From Amycolatopsis sp. cg9 (GTDB lineage: Bacteria; Actinomycetota; Actinomycetes; Mycobacteriales; Pseudonocardiaceae): a stretch of 64,000 nt of DNA. The stretch is taken from positions 5,130,501 through 5,194,500 of the forward strand of contig NZ_CP166850.1 in the NCBI RefSeq assembly GCF_041346945.1, given 5' to 3'. The notes under the pieces were generated by a model that searched no databases, had not been told where the DNA came from, and saw nothing but the letters and a program-made list of their open reading frames with translations. The translations under genes were made by a program, and so were the position numbers. This document shows, one piece after another, positions 55,581 to 64,000 of the stretch (the first letter of the stretch is position 1; each line of letters begins with the position of its first letter).

Positions 55581-56744
55581 CTAGCGCGTGACGGGCAGGC
55601 CGAGTGCGGTGGCGGCGATCATGTCCCGCTGGATTTCGTTGGTGCCGCCGCCGAAGGTGAGGATGAGCGCCGACCGGTGCAGCCGTTCGATCCGCCCGGC
55701 CAGCAGCGCGCCCGGCGACCCTTCGCGGACGACGGCGGCCGCACCGAGCACCTCCATCAGCAGCCGGTAGGCCTCGATCGCGAACTCCGTGCCGTACACC
55801 TTCGTCGCCGACGCCTCCGCCGGGCCGAGCTCGCTCGCCGCGGCCGCCCAGGCGATCCGCCAGTTCCGCAGCTTCAGGTACTCCGCGCCGGCGTGCACCC
55901 GCGCGAGGTGCAGCCGCACCCATTCCTGCTCGATGGCGCCGGTCTCCTTCGCCCACGCCAGGACGTCGGCCAGCGCCTTGCGCACCGGCGCCGCGGACGT
56001 CAGCGCGACGCGCTCGTGGTTGAGCTGGTTGGTGATCAGCGGCCAGCCCGCGTTCTCCTCGGCGACGCGCGCGGACACCGGCACGCGCACCTCGTCGTAG
56101 TACGTCGCGCTCGTGCCCGCGCCCGCGACCGTGTGCACCTTGGTCCACGAAAACCCCGGCGACGACGTCGGCACGATCAGCATCGACAGCCCGCGGTGCT
56201 TCTTCGCCTCCGGGTCGGTCCGCACGGCGAGCCAGACGTAGTCGGCGTACTCGATCAGGCTGGTCCACATCTTCTGCCCGGTGACGACGTACTCGTCGCC
56301 GTCGCGGACCGCGCGCGTCTTCAGCGAAGCCAGGTCCGTGCCGGCTTCCGGCTCGGAGTAGCCGATCGAGAAGTGCAGCTCGCCCGCGGCGATCTTCGGC
56401 AGGTAGGAGGCCTTCTGCTCGTCGGTGCCGTAGCGCATGATGGTCGGCCCGACGGTGTTCACCGTCAGGAAGGGGACCGGCACCCCGGCGACGGCCGCTT
56501 CGTCGGTGAAGATGAGCTGGTCGAGCATCGGCCGGCCCTGCCCGCCGTACTCCTGGGGCCAGCCCAGCGCGAGCCAGCCGTCCTTGCCCAGCTGCCGCAC
56601 GATCTCCTTGTAGGCGGCGCCGTCGCCGTATTCGCCGCCGCCCGACCGGAGGCCTTCACGACGCTCGGGCGTCATCAGCTCGGTGAAATACTCCCGAAGT
56701 TCGACGGCCAGCGCGCGCTGCTCCGGCGTGTAGTCGATCCGCAC
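55581..56744 (-). CDS. Acyl-CoA dehydrogenase, FadE26/ChsE4-like catalytic subunit
   Basis: A 387-residue ACAD. Visible segments are the acyl-CoA and FAD regions HFSIGYSEPEAGTDLASLKT and GQKMWTSLIEYADYVWLAVR, and the C-terminal RSALILTFGGGTNEIQRDM. It probably dehydrogenates the side chain of cholesterol-derived acyl-CoA with the smaller subunit. The ATG start gives MRIDYTPEQRALAVELREY. It is divergent from the ferredoxin gene, with a KstR palindrome in the 70-bp gap, so both directions should be induced by cholesterol metabolites. Confidence 0.9.
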   Translation of the reverse strand: MRIDYTPEQRALAVELREYFTELMTPERREGLRSGGGEYGDGAAYKEIVRQLGKDGWLALGWPQEYGGQGRPMLDQLIFTDEAAVAGVPVPFLTVNTVGPTIMRYGTDEQKASYLPKIAAGELHFSIGYSEPEAGTDLASLKTRAVRDGDEYVVTGQKMWTSLIEYADYVWLAVRTDPEAKKHRGLSMLIVPTSSPGFSWTKVHTVAGAGTSATYYDEVRVPVSARVAEENAGWPLITNQLNHERVALTSAAPVRKALADVLAWAKETGAIEQEWVRLHLARVHAGAEYLKLRNWRIAWAAAASELGPAEASATKVYGTEFAIEAYRLLMEVLGAAAVVREGSPGALLAGRIERLHRSALILTFGGGTNEIQRDMIAATALGLPVTR

Positions 56745-56769
56745 CCGTCACCCCGATCCGGCGTTATAG

Positions 56770-56783
56770 TAGAACCTGTTCTA
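56770..56783. promoter_or_regulatory. KstR operator, perfect palindrome
   Basis: TAGAACCTGTTCTA equals the KstR consensus TAGAAC-N2-GTTCTA without mismatch, between the divergent fadE26-like and ferredoxin genes. KstR represses cholesterol genes in mycobacteria and rhodococci. Confidence 0.9.
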
Positions 56784-56814
56784 GTTGTACCAGGGCCGGC
56801 GCGGTGGAGGAAGC

Positions 56815-57006
56815 ATGGAGATCGGCGTTGATCGACTGGCTTGCGAGGCGAACGCGGTGTGCGTGGGCTTCGCCCCGGACGTCTTCGACCTCGACGACGA
56901 CGAGAACCTGGTGGTCCAGCCGGGCCCGGTCCCGGCCGATCAGGTAGAACGTGTTTCCGATGCAATCAAGGGATGTCCGAAGAACGCCCTGTTCATCGTC
57001 GGTTAG
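56815..57006 (+). CDS. Small [3Fe-4S]-type ferredoxin (FdxD-like)
   Basis: A 63-residue acidic ferredoxin. Cluster cysteines are in ACEANAVCVGFAPDVFDLDD (Cys10, Cys16) and KGCPKNALF. The spacing C-x5-C ... C-P is that of actinobacterial P450-type ferredoxins with one cluster ligand lost; the variable position in the first motif is Asn instead of the commoner His. It likely passes electrons to a cytochrome P450 or a steroid oxygenase (not in the window). It corresponds in place to mycobacterial FdxD between FadE26 and the mce4 operon. ATG start with GGTGGAGG. Confidence 0.87.
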   Translation: MEIGVDRLACEANAVCVGFAPDVFDLDDDENLVVQPGPVPADQVERVSDAIKGCPKNALFIVG

Positions 57007-57035
57007 CGCCGTTCACTGAAAGGCTTGCCCAAACC

Positions 57036-57049
57036 GAGAACAGATTCTA
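57036..57049. promoter_or_regulatory. Degenerate KstR-like site upstream of the SDR gene
   Basis: GAGAACAGATTCTA matches TAGAAC-N2-GTTCTA with two mismatches, 41 bp before the first SDR start. Could be a weak second site or a coincidence. Confidence 0.4.
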
Positions 57050-57090
57050 GTCTAGGCCCGACATCTGGGACTCGACGAGGAGGCCTCGCG

Positions 57091-57948
57091 GTGAGCCTGA
57101 CCGGCAGGATCGCGATCGTCACGGGCGCCGCCGCGGGGCTGGGCCGGGCCGAAGCGCTCGCGCTCGCCGCCGGCGGCGCCGCGGTGGTCGTCAACGACAT
57201 CGGCGAACCGAAAGACGTCGTCGAAGAGATCGAAGCGGCGGGCGGCACGGCCGTCGCGGTCGCCGGCGACGTGGGGGAGCGGGCCACGGCCGACGCGCTC
57301 ACGCAAGCCGCGCTCGACCTCGGCGGGCTGGACATCGTGGTCAACAACGCCGGCGTGCTGCGCGACAAGATGCTCTTCTCGATGTCCGACGACGACTGGG
57401 ACACCGTGCTGCGCGTCCACCTGCGCGGGCACTTCCTGTTGTCCCGCAACGCCGCCAGGCACTGGCGCGAGAAGTCCAAAGCGGACGGGAAGCCGGTGTA
57501 CGGCCGGCTGGTCAACACGGCGTCGGAGGCGTTCCTCATCGGCTCGCCCGGCCAGCCCAACTACGCCGCGGCGAAGGCGGGCATCACCGCGCTCACCATG
57601 TCGGCCGCCCGCGGCCTCGCCAAGTACGGCGTCCGCGCCAACGCGATCTGCCCGCGCGCGCGGACGGCGATGACCGAGGGCGTGTTCGGCGCCGCCCCTG
57701 CCGAAGGCGCCGATCCGCTCTCGGTCGAGCACGTCGCCCCCTTCGTCGCCTACCTCGCCTCGCCGGCCGCCGAGCACGTCAACGGCCAGGTGTTCGTGGT
57801 GCACGGCGGCACGGTCTCCCTGGTCGAAGCGCCGCGGATCGAGCGGCGCTGGAGCCTGGCCGAGCTCGAGACGTCGGTCAGCGCGTTCTTCGCCGAGCGC
57901 GATCCCGGCCGGATGTTCGCCGCCACCGAAATCCTGGAGGAGTCGTGA
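57091..57948 (+). CDS. Short-chain dehydrogenase, Hsd4A-like (steroid side-chain/17-beta-HSD type)
   Basis: A 285-residue NAD(P)-dependent SDR. The Rossmann motif is [21 protein letters not shown] appears as [16 protein letters not shown]. Catalytic Ser in NTASEAFL and Tyr/Lys in NYAAAKAG. The C-terminal extension [20 protein letters not shown] is typical of the MFE-2-like group to which mycobacterial Hsd4A (Rv3502c) belongs. It likely oxidises a hydroxyacyl or 17-hydroxy steroid intermediate. GTG start with GAGGAGG; it overlaps the second SDR by GTGA. Confidence 0.87.
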   Translation: MSLTGRIAIVTGAAAGLGRAEALALAAGGAAVVVNDIGEPKDVVEEIEAAGGTAVAVAGDVGERATADALTQAALDLGGLDIVVNNAGVLRDKMLFSMSDDDWDTVLRVHLRGHFLLSRNAARHWREKSKADGKPVYGRLVNTASEAFLIGSPGQPNYAAAKAGITALTMSAARGLAKYGVRANAICPRARTAMTEGVFGAAPAEGADPLSVEHVAPFVAYLASPAAEHVNGQVFVVHGGTVSLVEAPRIERRWSLAELETSVSAFFAERDPGRMFAATEILEES

Positions 57949-58703
57949 GGCTGGACGGGAAGATCGCCATCGTCACCGGGGCCGCGCGCGGCCAGGGCGA
58001 GGCCGCGGCCCGCGCGTTCGTCGCCGAGGGCGCGAAGGTGCTGGTCGCCGACATCCTCGACGACGAGGGCAAGCAGCTCGCCGCCGAGCTCGGTGCGCAA
58101 GCCGTCTACCAGCACCTCGACGTCGGCAGCGAGGACGACTGGGCGGCCGCCGTTGAGCGCGTGGTCACCGAGTTCGGGGCGCCGAACGTGCTGGTCAACA
58201 ACGCGGGCATCCTCCACTTCTCCGAGCTGGGCAAGACGACGCTGGCCGATTACGAACGCGTGATCCGGGTGAACCAGATCGGGGCGTTTCTCGGGATGCG
58301 CTCGGTCGTTGAACCGATGACCGCCGCCGGCGGTGGCTCCATCGTCAACGTGTCCTCTGTGGAGGGTCTGGCCGGGATGCCGTACCTGATCGCCTACACC
58401 GCGAGCAAGTTCGCGATCCGCGGGATGACCAAGGTCGCGGCGATGGAACTCGGCAAGAAGCACATCCGGGTCAATTCCGTGCACCCCGGTGCGATCGATA
58501 CCCAGATGGTTTCGACCGCGGCGGGCGGCCAGAAGGTCGACATGTCCTACGTCGGCAAGAAGGTCGCGCTCGGCCGCGTCGGGCAGCCGGAGGACATCGC
58601 GAAGCTGGTGCTGTTCCTGGCCAGCGACGAAAGCGCGTACTGCACCGGGGCGGAGTTCGTCGCGGACGGGGGAGCCACGGCCTCGCACGCGTTGAACTTC
58701 TGA
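57945..58703 (+). CDS. Short-chain dehydrogenase, 3-alpha(20-beta)-hydroxysteroid dehydrogenase-like
   Basis: A 252-residue classical SDR. The cofactor motif is [17 protein letters not shown], followed by LVNNAGIL, catalytic Ser in [19 protein letters not shown] (Tyr, Lys) and the [14 protein letters not shown] loop. [12 protein letters not shown] closes the chain. The sequence is of the type of Rv2002/Streptomyces 3-alpha,20-beta-HSD. Mycobacterial mce4 loci have no such second SDR here, so this is a local addition. GTG start overlapping the previous stop. Confidence 0.85.
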   Translation: MRLDGKIAIVTGAARGQGEAAARAFVAEGAKVLVADILDDEGKQLAAELGAQAVYQHLDVGSEDDWAAAVERVVTEFGAPNVLVNNAGILHFSELGKTTLADYERVIRVNQIGAFLGMRSVVEPMTAAGGGSIVNVSSVEGLAGMPYLIAYTASKFAIRGMTKVAAMELGKKHIRVNSVHPGAIDTQMVSTAAGGQKVDMSYVGKKVALGRVGQPEDIAKLVLFLASDESAYCTGAEFVADGGATASHALNF

Positions 58704-58783
58704 TCGGTTAACACCGCTAACGAAAATCGGTCGCCGGGTATGGAGAACACTCGGAGGTCAGCGACGACCTACTGGGAGGTGTG

Positions 58784-59572
58784 GTGAGCGAAAGTACCGG
58801 CACGCTCCCGGGAACCGCGGCCCTGACCCAGGTCGGCCGCCTGGCGACGCTGTCGTGGGAGGTCCTCCGGGCGATCTTCAAGCGGCCGTTCCAGTTCCGC
58901 GAGTGGATCCAGCAGTGCTGGTTCTTCGCCAGCGTCACGATCCTGCCGACCGCGCTGGTGGCCATCCCGTTCGGCGCGGTGATCGCGCTCCAGCTCGGCT
59001 CGCTGACCGCGCAGATCGGCGCCCAGTCGTTCACCGGCGCGGCCAGCGCGCTCGCCATCGTGCAGCAGGCGAGCCCGCTGATCACGGCGCTGCTCGTCGC
59101 GGGCGCCGGCGGCAGCGCGGTGTGCGCGGACATCGGCGCGCGCAAGATCCGCGAAGAGATCGACGCCATGGAAGTGCTGGGCGTCAACCCGATCCAGCGC
59201 CTCATCGTGCCGCGCGTGCTCGCCGCGATGGTCGTTTCGGTGCTCCTCAACGGCTTGGTCAGCGTCGTCGGCGTGCTCGGCGGCTACTTCTTCAACGTCG
59301 TGCTGCAAGGCGGCACGCCCGGCGCGTACCTGGCCAGCTTCAACGCCCTCGCCCAGGTGCCCGACCTCTGGGTCAGCGAGATCAAGGCGCTGCTCTACGG
59401 CTTCGTCGCCGGGGTCGTCGCGGCGTTCCGCGGGCTGAACCCGGCTGGCGGGCCGAAGGGGGTCGGCGACGCGGTCAACCAGGCCGTCGTCATCACGTTC
59501 CTGCTGCTGTTCCTCATCAACGTCGTGCTCACCGCGATCTACCTGCGGATCGTCCCGCCGAAGGCCATGTGA
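58784..59572 (+). CDS. yrbE4A: YrbE4A, MlaE-type permease of the Mce4 importer
   Basis: A 262-residue inner membrane permease with about five to six hydrophobic segments. The family core lies in QQASPLITALLVAGAGGSAV and IREEIDAMEVLGVNPIQRLI. With YrbE4B it forms the ABC permease pair that pulls cholesterol delivered by the Mce4 proteins; the MceG ATPase is encoded elsewhere. Start GTG at 58784, 4 nt after GGGAGGT; GTG at 58781 is too close to the ribosome binding site. It overlaps yrbE4B by 1 nt. Confidence 0.93.
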   Translation: MSESTGTLPGTAALTQVGRLATLSWEVLRAIFKRPFQFREWIQQCWFFASVTILPTALVAIPFGAVIALQLGSLTAQIGAQSFTGAASALAIVQQASPLITALLVAGAGGSAVCADIGARKIREEIDAMEVLGVNPIQRLIVPRVLAAMVVSVLLNGLVSVVGVLGGYFFNVVLQGGTPGAYLASFNALAQVPDLWVSEIKALLYGFVAGVVAAFRGLNPAGGPKGVGDAVNQAVVITFLLLFLINVVLTAIYLRIVPPKAM

Positions 59573-60423
59573 TGACGGCGGAGCCCCTCGACACCACCGA
59601 CCGGACGCTCGAGTACATCGCGCGGCCGGGGCAGAGCCTGGAAGGCCTCGGCAAGCAGCTCGCGTTCGCCGCGAAAGCGCTCGCCTGGTCGCCGCGCACC
59701 ATCCGCCGCTACGGCCGGGAAACGCTGCGGCTGCTCACCGAGGTCTGCTTCGGCACCGGCGGTCTCGCCGTCATCGGCGGCACACTCGGCGTGATGATCG
59801 GGATGACGCTGTTCACCGGTCTCATCGTCGGCCTGCAGGGCTACTCCGCGCTCAACCAGCTCGGCACGGCCGCGCTCACCGGCTTCATCTCCGCCTACTT
59901 CAACACCCGCGAGGTCGCGCCGCTGTCGGCCGGGCTCGCGCTGTCCGCGACCGTCGGCTGCGGCTTCACCGCGCAGCTCGGCGCGATGCGGATCTCCGAG
60001 GAGATCGACGCGCTCGAAGTCATGGGCGTGCCGAGCATGCCGTACCTGGTGACCACGCGGGTGCTCGCCGGCGTCGCCGCGGTGATCCCGCTGTACGCGG
60101 TCGGCCTGCTGTCGAGCTACCTCGCGTCCCGCCAGATCACCATCTGGCTCTACGGCCAGTCCGCGGGCACCTACGACCACTACTTCACGCTGTTCCTGCC
60201 ACCCGGCGACGTCCTCTGGTCGTTCGGGAAGGTGATCGTGTTCAGCGTGCTCGTGATCCTGTCCCATTGCTACTACGGCTTCAACGCGAGCGGCGGCCCG
60301 GCCGGCGTGGGCGTGGCGGTGGGCCGCGCGGTGCGGACGTCGATCGTGCTGATCTCGGTGCTGGACTTCTTCTTGTCCCTCGCGATCTGGGGCGCGAACA
60401 CGACGGTGAGGATCTCCGGATGA
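59572..60423 (+). CDS. yrbE4B: YrbE4B, second MlaE-type permease of the Mce4 importer
   Basis: A 283-residue permease with the MlaE signature GCGFTAQLGAMRISEEIDAL and EVMGVPSMPYLVTTRVLAGV, and about six membrane segments. The N-terminus of about 60 residues is cytoplasmic. The ATG overlaps the stop of YrbE4A by one base and its own stop overlaps mce4A by ATGA, so the operon is tightly coupled. Confidence 0.93.
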   Translation: MTAEPLDTTDRTLEYIARPGQSLEGLGKQLAFAAKALAWSPRTIRRYGRETLRLLTEVCFGTGGLAVIGGTLGVMIGMTLFTGLIVGLQGYSALNQLGTAALTGFISAYFNTREVAPLSAGLALSATVGCGFTAQLGAMRISEEIDALEVMGVPSMPYLVTTRVLAGVAAVIPLYAVGLLSSYLASRQITIWLYGQSAGTYDHYFTLFLPPGDVLWSFGKVIVFSVLVILSHCYYGFNASGGPAGVGVAVGRAVRTSIVLISVLDFFLSLAIWGANTTVRISG

Positions 60424-61742
60424 GGCGCGAGCTCTGGCAGCGGCTCCGGTACCAGGTGCTGGGGCTCGCCTTCCTGCTCGTGGCCGCGTTGTTCATCGCG
60501 TTCACGCTCGCCGTGTACAACAAGGCGTTCACGCCGGTGACGCTGGTGAAGCTGGAGACCGACCGGGTCGGCAGCCAGCTGCGCACGGGCGGTGACGTCA
60601 AGGTCCGCGGCATGCTCGTCGGCGAGGTCCGGTCGGTGCTCGCGAAGGGCGACCACGCCGAGCTGGAGCTGGCCCTCGACCCGGACAAGACGCACGTCAT
60701 CCCGAAGAACGTCTCGGCACGGCTGCTGCCCAAGACCCTGTTCGGCGAGCGGTACGTCGCCCTGCAGCTGCCCGAGACCTCCGATGGCCCGATCCAGGCC
60801 GGCGACGTCATCCCGCAGGACCGCAGCAGCGCGGCGATCGAGCTGCAGAAGGTCCTCGACGACGTGATGCCGCTGCTGCAGGCCGTCCAGCCCGAGAAGC
60901 TGTCGAGCACGCTGACGGCGGTGTCGACCGCGCTCGAAGGCCGCGGCAAGCAGCTCGGCCAGACCCTCGTGCAGCTGAGCGACTACCTCGGCAAGCTGAA
61001 CCCGTCGCTGCCGGACGTCAAGGCCGACATCACCGGCCTCGCGAACGTCGCGGACACCTACGACAAGGCGGCGCCGGACCTGCTGCAGGCCCTGTCCGAC
61101 CTGACCACGACGAGCCGGACGATCGTCGACCAGCGCGCGCAGCTGAGCGACCTCTACGCCACCGTAACCGCGGCTTCCGTGGACCTGACGAACTTCCTGC
61201 AGGTCAACAAGGACAACCTGATCCGGCTCACCACGGCGATCCAGCCGACGCTCGACGTCCTCGCGAAATACGCGCCCGAGTACCCGTGCCTGATGCGGCA
61301 GCTCGCCGAGTCGGTGCCGCGCGCGGAGCTGGCGTTCGGCAAGGGCACCGCGCACCCCGAGGTCAGCCGGGTCACCATCGAGTTCGCCGCCAGCCGCGGC
61401 AAGTACCTCCCCGGCGTCGACGAGCCGAAGTACGAGGACAAGCGCGGCCCGCGCTGCTACCCGAGCGTCCCGCACCCCGGGGTGTGGCCGCAGTACCCGC
61501 CGGACGGCGCGATCAAGGACGGCTCCACCAAGCCCCCGCCGCCGAAGTACCCGCCCGAGGAGCTGCCCGCCGGCGGCGGCGCGATCGGCGGGGACGGCAC
61601 GATCGTCGGCTCGGCCTACGAGAACGACCTGATCGACCTGCTCGCCTCGCCCGCGCTGGGCACCGCGCCGGGTGACGTGCCCGGCTGGGCGGGCCTGCTC
61701 GTCGGGCCGCTCTACCGCGGGGCGGAGGTGGAGCTGAAGTGA
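60420..61742 (+). CDS. mce4A: Mce4A, MlaD-domain sterol-binding protein
   Basis: A 440-residue exported Mce protein. One N-terminal signal anchor (YQVLGLAFLLVAALFIAFTL). The MlaD domain follows (TGGDVKVRGMLVGEVRSVLA; ARLLPKTLFGERYVALQL). A long helical region of about 200 residues spans LQKVLDDVMPLLQAVQPEKL to DVLAKYAPEYPCLMRQ. A C-terminal proline-rich tail (KPPPPKYPPEELPAGGG) ends the chain. Mce helical domains form a tunnel across the envelope. Cysteines in the CLMRQ and CYPSVP regions may form a disulfide. Confidence 0.93.
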   Translation: MRRELWQRLRYQVLGLAFLLVAALFIAFTLAVYNKAFTPVTLVKLETDRVGSQLRTGGDVKVRGMLVGEVRSVLAKGDHAELELALDPDKTHVIPKNVSARLLPKTLFGERYVALQLPETSDGPIQAGDVIPQDRSSAAIELQKVLDDVMPLLQAVQPEKLSSTLTAVSTALEGRGKQLGQTLVQLSDYLGKLNPSLPDVKADITGLANVADTYDKAAPDLLQALSDLTTTSRTIVDQRAQLSDLYATVTAASVDLTNFLQVNKDNLIRLTTAIQPTLDVLAKYAPEYPCLMRQLAESVPRAELAFGKGTAHPEVSRVTIEFAASRGKYLPGVDEPKYEDKRGPRCYPSVPHPGVWPQYPPDGAIKDGSTKPPPPKYPPEELPAGGGAIGGDGTIVGSAYENDLIDLLASPALGTAPGDVPGWAGLLVGPLYRGAEVELK

Positions 61743-62776
61743 GGAGCTTCGTCCCCGCCCTGATCAAGCTCGCGGTCTTCGCCGTCGTCACCGTGCTGTT
61801 CACCGGGATCCTCGCGGCCACCATCGCGAACACGAACTTCGGCGAGACGTCCGGGTACCTGGCGAAGTTCACCGACGCGTCCGGGCTCAAGGAAGGCGAC
61901 GACGTCCGCATCGCCGGGGTCAAGGTCGGGCAGGTCGACGCGATCGAGGTGGTCGAGGGCGAGCGCAACCTGGCGCAGGTGCGGTTCGACGTCGAGCACG
62001 CCTACCGGCTGCCGGAGACGGTGACCGCGACGATCAAGTACCGCAACCTGGTCGGCCAGCGCTACCTCGCGCTCGGCACCGACGTCCCCGGGCAGCAGGC
62101 ACTGCCGGACGGCGGCACGATCCCGCCCGAGCGCACGAAACCCGCGTTGAACCTCACGGTGCTGTTCAACGGGTTCAAGCCGCTGTTCAAAGCCTTGAGC
62201 CCCCAGGACGTCAACCAGCTCTCGGCCGAGATCATCAGCGTCTTCCAGGGCGAGGGCGGCACGATCACCAGCCTGCTGCAGCACACCGCGTCGCTGACCA
62301 CGGCGATCGCGAGCAAGGACCAGGTGATCGGCCAGGTCATCGCGAACCTCAACACCGTGCTCGGCACGGTCAACGCCCACGGCCCGCAGCTCGGCGACCT
62401 CATCGAGCAGACGCAGAAGCTGGTCAGCGGCCTGGCCGAGCAGCGCAAGCCGATCGGCGACGCGGTCAGCGCGCTCGGCGACCTCGCGGTGTCCACAACG
62501 GGCCTGCTCGCCGACGCGCGGCCGGCGCTCAAGGACGACGTCGCCCGGCTCGGCGTGCTTTCGCAGAACCTCGGCGACTCCGGTGAGCTGCTCAACCACC
62601 TGCTCGAGGTGCTGCCGGGCAACCTGCAGAAGTTCACCCGGACCCTGAGCTACGGCAGCTGGTTCAACTACTACCTGTGCGGGATCACCGGCACCATCGG
62701 CATTTCCTCGCTCGACATCACCCTGCCGATCGTCCCGATCCCCGGCACGCAGCGCGCGGAGAGGTGTGGTCCGTGA
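61739..62776 (+). CDS. mce4B: Mce4B
   Basis: A 345-residue Mce protein. Signal anchor ALIKLAVFAVVTVLFTGILA. MlaD domain with ASGLKEGDDVRIAGVKVGQV and RYLALGTDVPGQQALPDG. Helical segment with LTVLFNGFKPLFKALSPQDV and repeated LxxL heptads. The C-terminus has paired cysteines near YYLCGITGTIG and RAERCGP. GTG start overlaps the mce4A stop; its own stop overlaps mce4C. Confidence 0.93.
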   Translation: MRSFVPALIKLAVFAVVTVLFTGILAATIANTNFGETSGYLAKFTDASGLKEGDDVRIAGVKVGQVDAIEVVEGERNLAQVRFDVEHAYRLPETVTATIKYRNLVGQRYLALGTDVPGQQALPDGGTIPPERTKPALNLTVLFNGFKPLFKALSPQDVNQLSAEIISVFQGEGGTITSLLQHTASLTTAIASKDQVIGQVIANLNTVLGTVNAHGPQLGDLIEQTQKLVSGLAEQRKPIGDAVSALGDLAVSTTGLLADARPALKDDVARLGVLSQNLGDSGELLNHLLEVLPGNLQKFTRTLSYGSWFNYYLCGITGTIGISSLDITLPIVPIPGTQRAERCGP

Positions 62777-63804
62777 AGCCGCTGAAGGAACGCAACCAGG
62801 CGGGAGTCGGCGCGGTCGCGCTCGTGCTGATCGTGCTCGTCACGGCCACCACGTACTTCTCCGACCAGCTCCCGTTCTTCGGCAACGGCACGACGTATTC
62901 GGCGTACTTCGGCGAGTCCGCCGGGCTGGCGCCGGACAACGAGGTCGAGGTCGCCGGCGTCAAGGTCGGCACGGTGTCCTCGGTGAAGCTCGCGGGCAAG
63001 CAGGTGCTGGTCAAGTTCCGCGTGAAGGACGTCCGGGTCGGCGACGCGACGACGGCGTCCATCGAGATCAAGACGCTGCTGGGGGAGAAGTACCTCGCGC
63101 TCGACCCGAAGGGCGGCGGCACGCAGGAGCCGGACGCGACGATCCCGCAGGCCCGCACGCGCACGCCGTTCCAGCTGCAGGACGCCTTCGAGCAGCTGTC
63201 GACGACGGTCGGCGACATCGACACGAAGCAGCTCGCGGACAGCTTCAACGCGTTGTCGGACAGCCTCAAGGACAGCCCGCAGTACCTGAAGGACACGCTG
63301 ACCGGGCTGTCGTCCCTCGCGAAGACGGTCTCGTCCCGAGACGCGGACCTGCACACGCTGCTGGCCAACACGAGCCAGGTGTCGAAGACGCTGTCCGACC
63401 GCAACGCCCAGCTGCAGCGCGTGATCAGCGACGGCAACCTGCTGCTGGGCGAACTGCAGAACCGCAAGAAGGCGATCAACGCGCTGCTCACCGGCACCCA
63501 GCAGCTGTCGCAGCAGCTGACCGGGCTCGTCCAGGACAACCGCGCGCAGCTCAAGCCGACGCTGGACAAGCTCGGGAAGGTGACCGACATCCTGCAGCGC
63601 AACCAGGGCAACCTCGACAAGAGCCTGCAGCTGATGGCGCCGTTCGCCCGCGTCGGCGCGAACGCCACCGGCAACGGCCGCTGGTTCGAGGGCTACCTGT
63701 GCGGGCTGCTGCCGCCGACGATCAACGCCGGCGTCGTGACCATCAACCCCGAAGGCTGCACCCCGCCGATCGCGGCGCCGAACCAGGGGGTGGGCGGCCG
63801 ATGA
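62773..63804 (+). CDS. mce4C: Mce4C
   Basis: A 343-residue Mce protein. Signal anchor VGAVALVLIVLVTATTYFS. MlaD domain (ESAGLAPDNEVEVAGVKVGT; TLLGEKYLALDPKGGG). A helical domain from FQLQDAFEQLSTTVGDIDTK to LDKLGKVTDILQRNQGNLDK. The C-terminus has YLCGLLPP and a cysteine in NPEGCTPP. GTG at 62773 overlaps the previous stop (GTGA); a GTG at 62764 is an alternative. Confidence 0.92.
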   Translation: MKPLKERNQAGVGAVALVLIVLVTATTYFSDQLPFFGNGTTYSAYFGESAGLAPDNEVEVAGVKVGTVSSVKLAGKQVLVKFRVKDVRVGDATTASIEIKTLLGEKYLALDPKGGGTQEPDATIPQARTRTPFQLQDAFEQLSTTVGDIDTKQLADSFNALSDSLKDSPQYLKDTLTGLSSLAKTVSSRDADLHTLLANTSQVSKTLSDRNAQLQRVISDGNLLLGELQNRKKAINALLTGTQQLSQQLTGLVQDNRAQLKPTLDKLGKVTDILQRNQGNLDKSLQLMAPFARVGANATGNGRWFEGYLCGLLPPTINAGVVTINPEGCTPPIAAPNQGVGGR

Positions 63805-64000
63805 CGATCCGCACCTACCGCGGCCGCAGCCTGGTGACGTGGCTGGCGTTCGCCTGCGTGCTGGCGTTGCTGCTGACCGCGGGACTGTGGCTGGTGTTCC
63901 GCGCGGCCACCGGCACGACGCTGTCGGCGTACTTCGGCAAGACCGTCGGGCTCTACGCGGGTTCGTCGGTGCGGGTGCTCGGCGTGCCGGTCGGGCAGGT
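63801..64000 (+). CDS. mce4D: Mce4D, N-terminal part only (runs off the window)
   Basis: The first 66 residues are visible: a basic start (TIRTYRGRS), a signal anchor (LVTWLAFACVLALLLTAGLW) and the beginning of the MlaD domain (GKTVGLYAGSSVRVLGVPVG). ATG overlapping the mce4C stop. Position after Mce4C supports the D assignment. Confidence 0.88.
   Translation, partial: MTIRTYRGRSLVTWLAFACVLALLLTAGLWLVFRAATGTTLSAYFGKTVGLYAGSSVRVLGVPVGQ

Noticed and set aside
53641..56268. Long minus-strand open frame through the serine hydrolase and dehydrogenase genes
   Set aside because: It overlaps two recognised coding frames and has shadow-like Arg/Gly/Ala composition.
56945..56958. TAGAACGTGTTTCC as a KstR site inside the ferredoxin gene
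   Set aside because: Three mismatches and located in coding sequence; likely chance.

Overview
The window is very GC-rich with GTG starts, many GTGA/ATGA gene overlaps and few long gaps. The content is actinobacterial: a mycothiol-type DinB-like protein, an actinobacterial LexA/LysM/NrdR block, an IdeR-type DtxR protein, a Pat/AcuC pair and a steroid mce locus. Gene order and families fit Pseudonocardiaceae, most likely Amycolatopsis or a close relative. This is an inference; no rRNA or tRNA gene is visible to confirm it. The window looks chromosomal, and I see no insertion sequence, prophage or CRISPR array.

Layout. 1-765 holds no confident gene. 766-6702 is the conserved tRNA-modification/lysine block (miaB, a membrane protein, a secreted protein, DUF349, miaA, dapF). 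6783-16771 interrupts the usual actinobacterial dapF-hflX neighbourhood. It carries a three-gene conflict system (TPR-CHAT caspase-like protease, CATASP-like small protein, CATRA-SEFIR protein), an archaeal-type valS, an MFS exporter and its likely ArsR regulator. 16814-24731 returns to the core: hflX, a surface-anchored protein, lexA with two SOS boxes facing a LysM cell-division-type protein, then nrdR-nrdJ behind an NrdR-like box and three DnaA-box-like sites spaced 32 bp apart.

24873-44579 is accessory and housekeeping material. It includes an ESX/WXG-like pair, a TetR-azoreductase-SMR module with tandem operators, several peptidases, a PdxR-like regulator, a CBS protein, a SLATT-like 4TM protein, a MuiA-like protein, a BBE-type oxidoreductase, a two-component system and an M23 endopeptidase. 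44784-47743 is a dtxR-galK / galE block. 47984-54555 carries a sulfurtransferase, acuC, a GNAT-first Pat acetyltransferase and a serine hydrolase with a repeat-built N-terminus.

54552-64000 is the start of an mce4-type cholesterol/steroid import and degradation locus: a heteromeric acyl-CoA dehydrogenase pair divergent from a ferredoxin across a perfect KstR palindrome, two SDRs, yrbE4A, yrbE4B and mce4A-D (D runs off the end). The genes overlap start-to-stop and should be one operon. The most novel material is the CATRA-type conflict operon, the phased DnaA-like sites at nrdR, and a 13-bp palindrome (GTCCACTGTGGAC) that recurs five times inside unrelated genes.
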